A DNA stretch of 9,426 bases from contig QHBQ01000081.1 of assembly GCA_003243865.1 (NCBI GenBank), positions 1 to 9,426 on the forward strand. Direction: 5' to 3'. Positions 7,898 through 9,426 of this stretch are shown here, one piece after another (positions within the stretch are counted from its first letter, which is position 1; each line of letters opens with the position of its first letter). The stretch is from Candidatus Chloroheliales bacterium (lineage in GTDB: Bacteria > Chloroflexota > Chloroflexia > QHBQ01). The translations under genes and the position numbers were made by a program. The notes under the pieces were generated by a model, which had not been told where the DNA came from, ran no database searches, and was given only the letters and a program-made list of their open reading frames with translations.

Positions 7898-7935
7898 GGG
7901 TACACGGCGTTGCTATGGAGGCTGCTTGTGTACCC
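7898..7935 (-). other. Hairpin H2 in the RHS leader
   Basis: GGGTACAC at 7898-7905 and GTGTACCC at 7928-7935 are a perfect 8-bp inverted repeat enclosing a 22-nt loop. It lies 6 nt upstream of hairpin H3 in the direction of rhs transcription. The 22-nt loop is long enough to hold a binding site or a tertiary contact. A DNA-level operator for a dimeric regulator is an alternative reading, although 30-bp centre spacing is unusual for that. Confidence 0.5.
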
Positions 7936-7953
7936 TACACATGCATCAACCAC

Positions 7954-7984
7954 ACCCACCAACTCTGGCAAGAGCTGAGTGGGT
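7954..7984 (-). other. Hairpin H1, first element of the RHS leader
   Basis: ACCCAC (7954-7959) pairs with GTGGGT (7979-7984). Inside it, AACTCT (7961-7966) pairs with AGAGCT (7971-7976) with one wobble, leaving a 4-nt loop. The stem is compact, lies within about 20 nt of the predicted transcription start, and could protect the 5' end of the mRNA or be the first stem of a larger folded leader. Confidence 0.45.
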
Positions 7985-8007
7985 CTTGATTTTCTTCTTC
8001 GTCCATT

Positions 8008-8037
8008 ATGATAGCACAGGTGGTGAGGGTTTGTCAA
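8008..8037 (-). promoter_or_regulatory. Sigma70-type promoter of the RHS gene
   Basis: On the minus strand there is a perfect -35 TTGACA (8032-8037), an 18-bp spacer and the -10 TATCAT (8008-8013), preceded by TG one base away (TGCTATCAT, an extended -10). This is close to the housekeeping consensus and predicts a start near 8001-8003. It lies downstream of the glnA terminator-like hairpin and points at rhs, so rhs should have its own transcript. The surrounding sequence is noticeably AT-richer than glnA. Confidence 0.75.
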
Positions 8038-8078
8038 GCGGGTTTTCCACTATTTGCCAGCAATTTTCAAACAAGGCA

Positions 8079-8113
8079 AAGAGGGCCGCCAGCAGTACGC
8101 TAGCAACCCTCTT
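8079..8113 (-). terminator. Probable intrinsic terminator of glnA
   Basis: On the minus strand, 23 nt after the glnA stop, AAGAGGG (8107-8113) pairs with CCCTCTT (8079-8085). An inner stem, GCTAGC (8099-8104) with GCTGGC (8088-8093, one wobble), closes a 5-nt loop. The stem is followed by TTGCCTTGTTTG, a broken T-run. Position, orientation and the next promoter just beyond it all fit a terminator separating glnA from rhs. The imperfect T-tract lowers certainty. Confidence 0.6.
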
Positions 8114-8136
8114 GTGAGATATAGTCAGTTTTCGGC

Positions 8137-9426
8137 TTAGAAAATCGGCAGGTAGCGCTGGCGCTCCCAGTCGGTGATCTGGATGCGATACTCGTCGTAC
8201 TCCTGGCGGCGGGCATCGAGCAGGTGGTCGTAGACGTGGTTGCCGAGCGCAGTGCGGATCAGCGGGTCGGACTCCATCACATCAAGCGCTTCAGATAGGC
8301 TGCCGGGCAGGCTGTCAATGCGGCGTTCGCGGCGGCCTTCCTCGCCCATGTGGTAGAGGTTCTCCTCCACCGGGTCGGGCAGAGCCAGTTCGTTCTTGAT
8401 GCCGTCGAGACCGGCGTGCAGCATCACCGCGAAGGCGAGGTAGGGATTGCAGGTGGGGTCGGGGCAGCGCAGTTCGAGGCGGATGGCCTTGGGGCGGCCT
8501 GGCGTCACCTGCGGGATGCGCACCAGCGCCGAGCGGTTGATGCGCGCCCAGGCGATGTACACCGGCGCTTCGTAGCCTGGCACCAGCCGCTTGTAGGAGT
8601 TGACCGTCGGCGAGAGGATCGCCGACATGGCGCGGGCGTGCTTGAGAATACCGGCGATGTAGTGCCTGGCAGTCTCGCTCAGGCCGTAGGCATCGTCGCC
8701 GTCGGCGAAGGTGTTGGTCTCGCCATCCCTGGTGAACAGGCTCTGGTGGGTGTGCATCCCTGAGCCATTGACCCCGAACAGCGGCTTGGGCATGAAGGTG
8801 GCGTAGAGACCGTGCTGCTGGGCCACCATCTTGAAGGCGTACTTCAGGGTGAGCGCATTGTCGGCGGTGCGCAGCGCGTCGGAGTACTTAAAGTCGATCT
8901 CGTGCTGGCCGGGGGCCACCTCGTGGTGGGCGGTCTCCACCTCGACGCCGAAGGCGTTGAGCGCCAGGGTCATATCGTTGCGCACCTCCTCGCCCAGGTC
9001 GGTGGAGAGGTCGAAGTAGGCACCAGCATCGTGTACCTCGGTGGTTGCGGTGCCATCGGGGTTGCGCTTGAACAGGAAGAACTCAAGCTCCGGGCCGGTG
9101 TTGAAGGTGTAGCCCAGCCTGTCGGCCTCCTGCATTGCCTTGCGCAGTACGTAGCGGGGGTCGCCCTCGAACTCGTTGCCGTCGGGGGTGAACACGTTGC
9201 AAATAGCGCGGGCGGTCAGTTGCCTGCCGCTAGTCCAGGGAACGATGGCGAAGGTGGACAGGTCGGGCTTGAGGTACATGTCGCTCTCGGCGATGCGGGC
9301 AAAGCCCTCCACCGACGAGCCGTCGAACCACTTGCCGTCGCGAATGGCGTCCTCGAACTGCTCGAGGGGGATGGTCACGCTTTTCAGGATGCCGATAATG
9401 TCGGTGAACTGCAGGTTGACGAAAGC
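8137..9426 (-). CDS. glnA: Glutamine synthetase type I (GSI-alpha), N-terminus outside window
   Basis: This enzyme makes glutamine from glutamate, ammonia and ATP in the cytoplasm, as a dodecamer. A GTG at 9376-9378 is not the start: the frame is open to the window edge and the upstream residues NLQFTDIIGILKSV are the conserved GS N-terminal beta-grasp strand. So 429 residues are present and roughly 12-20 are missing. Visible motifs, counted from the window edge, are FDGSSVEGF (34-42), the metal-binding GPELEF (111-116), EVAPGQHEIDF (169-179), GVNGSGMHTH (218-227), then NSYKRLVPGYEAP and the ATP/glutamate-site RLELRCPDPTCNPYLAFAV. The adenylylation-site segment of GSI-beta enzymes (NLYDLP-like) is absent, and the length and the ending DWERQRYLPIF fit GSI-alpha. 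Control by adenylylation is therefore unlikely; feedback or regulator binding, known for GSI-alpha, is more plausible. No catalytic residue appears lost. Confidence 0.96.
   Translation of the reverse strand, partial: AFVNLQFTDIIGILKSVTIPLEQFEDAIRDGKWFDGSSVEGFARIAESDMYLKPDLSTFAIVPWTSGRQLTARAICNVFTPDGNEFEGDPRYVLRKAMQEADRLGYTFNTGPELEFFLFKRNPDGTATTEVHDAGAYFDLSTDLGEEVRNDMTLALNAFGVEVETAHHEVAPGQHEIDFKYSDALRTADNALTLKYAFKMVAQQHGLYATFMPKPLFGVNGSGMHTHQSLFTRDGETNTFADGDDAYGLSETARHYIAGILKHARAMSAILSPTVNSYKRLVPGYEAPVYIAWARINRSALVRIPQVTPGRPKAIRLELRCPDPTCNPYLAFAVMLHAGLDGIKNELALPDPVEENLYHMGEEGRRERRIDSLPGSLSEALDVMESDPLIRTALGNHVYDHLLDARRQEYDEYRIQITDWERQRYLPIF

Larger units (their letters stand above)
7775..8002 (-). 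promoter_or_regulatory. Structured 5' leader of the RHS transcript
   Basis: From the predicted transcription start near 8002 to the rhs ATG there are about 228 nt with no convincing gene. Three inverted repeats lie in series on the minus strand, at 7954-7984, 7898-7935 and 7835-7891. The last ends 60 nt before the start codon and is followed by TTTGTGCTT, a weak U-rich run. A leader this long and this folded ahead of a 6.3-kb gene suggests post-initiation control, either attenuation or an RNA switch, but I cannot match it to a known riboswitch class. A transcript-stabilising structure is the simpler alternative. Confidence 0.45.

Noticed and set aside
7831..7935. Leader resemblance to the c-di-GMP-I riboswitch (GAAA loop, GACAAGGCCAGGGG-like 3' strand) or to the glnA/glutamine RNA motif (CGAAAGAACGC).
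   Set aside because: The essential partner strands (GCAAACC for the first, GGACGGAAGUAGG-like for the second) are absent, and the pairing here is a simple nested stem. The similarity is a few bases only.
7935..8006. A 23-codon minus-strand frame with a Trp-rich run (WWVW), reminiscent of a trp-type attenuation leader peptide.
   Set aside because: Its ATG at 8004-8006 lies only one base after the -10 box, upstream of the predicted transcription start, and it has no ribosome site. No tryptophan genes are nearby.
9376..9378. GTG as the start codon of glutamine synthetase.
   Set aside because: The frame continues to the window edge and the upstream codons encode the conserved GS segment NLQFTDIIGILKS, so this valine is internal.

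Overview
The window reads as a piece of a bacterial chromosome, most likely from a moderately GC-rich Chloroflexota (Ktedonobacteria or a relative). This placement is inference. It rests on protein style: a Sec-exported SpvB/RHS giant protein, a GSI-alpha glutamine synthetase with an RCPDPTCNPY motif, and a DUF4179-like extracytoplasmic protein. No marker in the window settles taxonomy.

Layout. (1) Bases 1-336, plus strand: the 3' end of dnaJ. (2) Bases 360-1448, minus strand: an AT-rich gene, convergent with dnaJ, for a secreted or membrane-anchored beta-rich protein resembling DUF4179 domains. Its reading frame continues upstream into a hydrophobic segment that overlaps the end of the next gene. 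(3) Bases 1457-7774, minus strand: one 2105-residue exported protein. In order it has a signal peptide, a Pro/Thr-rich linker, a DUF11-like domain, a ZU5-like domain, an SpvB domain, YD repeats, an RHS core and a 196-residue unrecognised tip rich in Cys and Trp. (4) Bases 7775-8136: a gene-free stretch holding the rhs promoter, a leader of about 228 nt with three consecutive hairpins, and the likely glnA terminator. (5) Bases 8137-9426, minus strand: glnA, cut by the window edge so that its start lies outside.

How the genes relate. dnaJ and glnA are housekeeping genes of high GC. Between them sits an accessory block whose GC falls from the RHS core (roughly 60% or more in sampled lines) to the RHS tip (about 45-50%) and then to the downstream gene (about 35-42%). 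The block looks like a secreted polymorphic RHS protein with a replaceable C-terminal module and an adjacent gene of foreign composition. The rhs gene has its own strong sigma70-type promoter, separated from glnA by a terminator-like hairpin, so it is probably transcribed independently. The 362-codon gene starts only 8 nt after the rhs stop and is probably on the same transcript.

The least explained parts are the structured rhs leader, the RHS tip, and the 5'-truncated look of the gene next to the tip.
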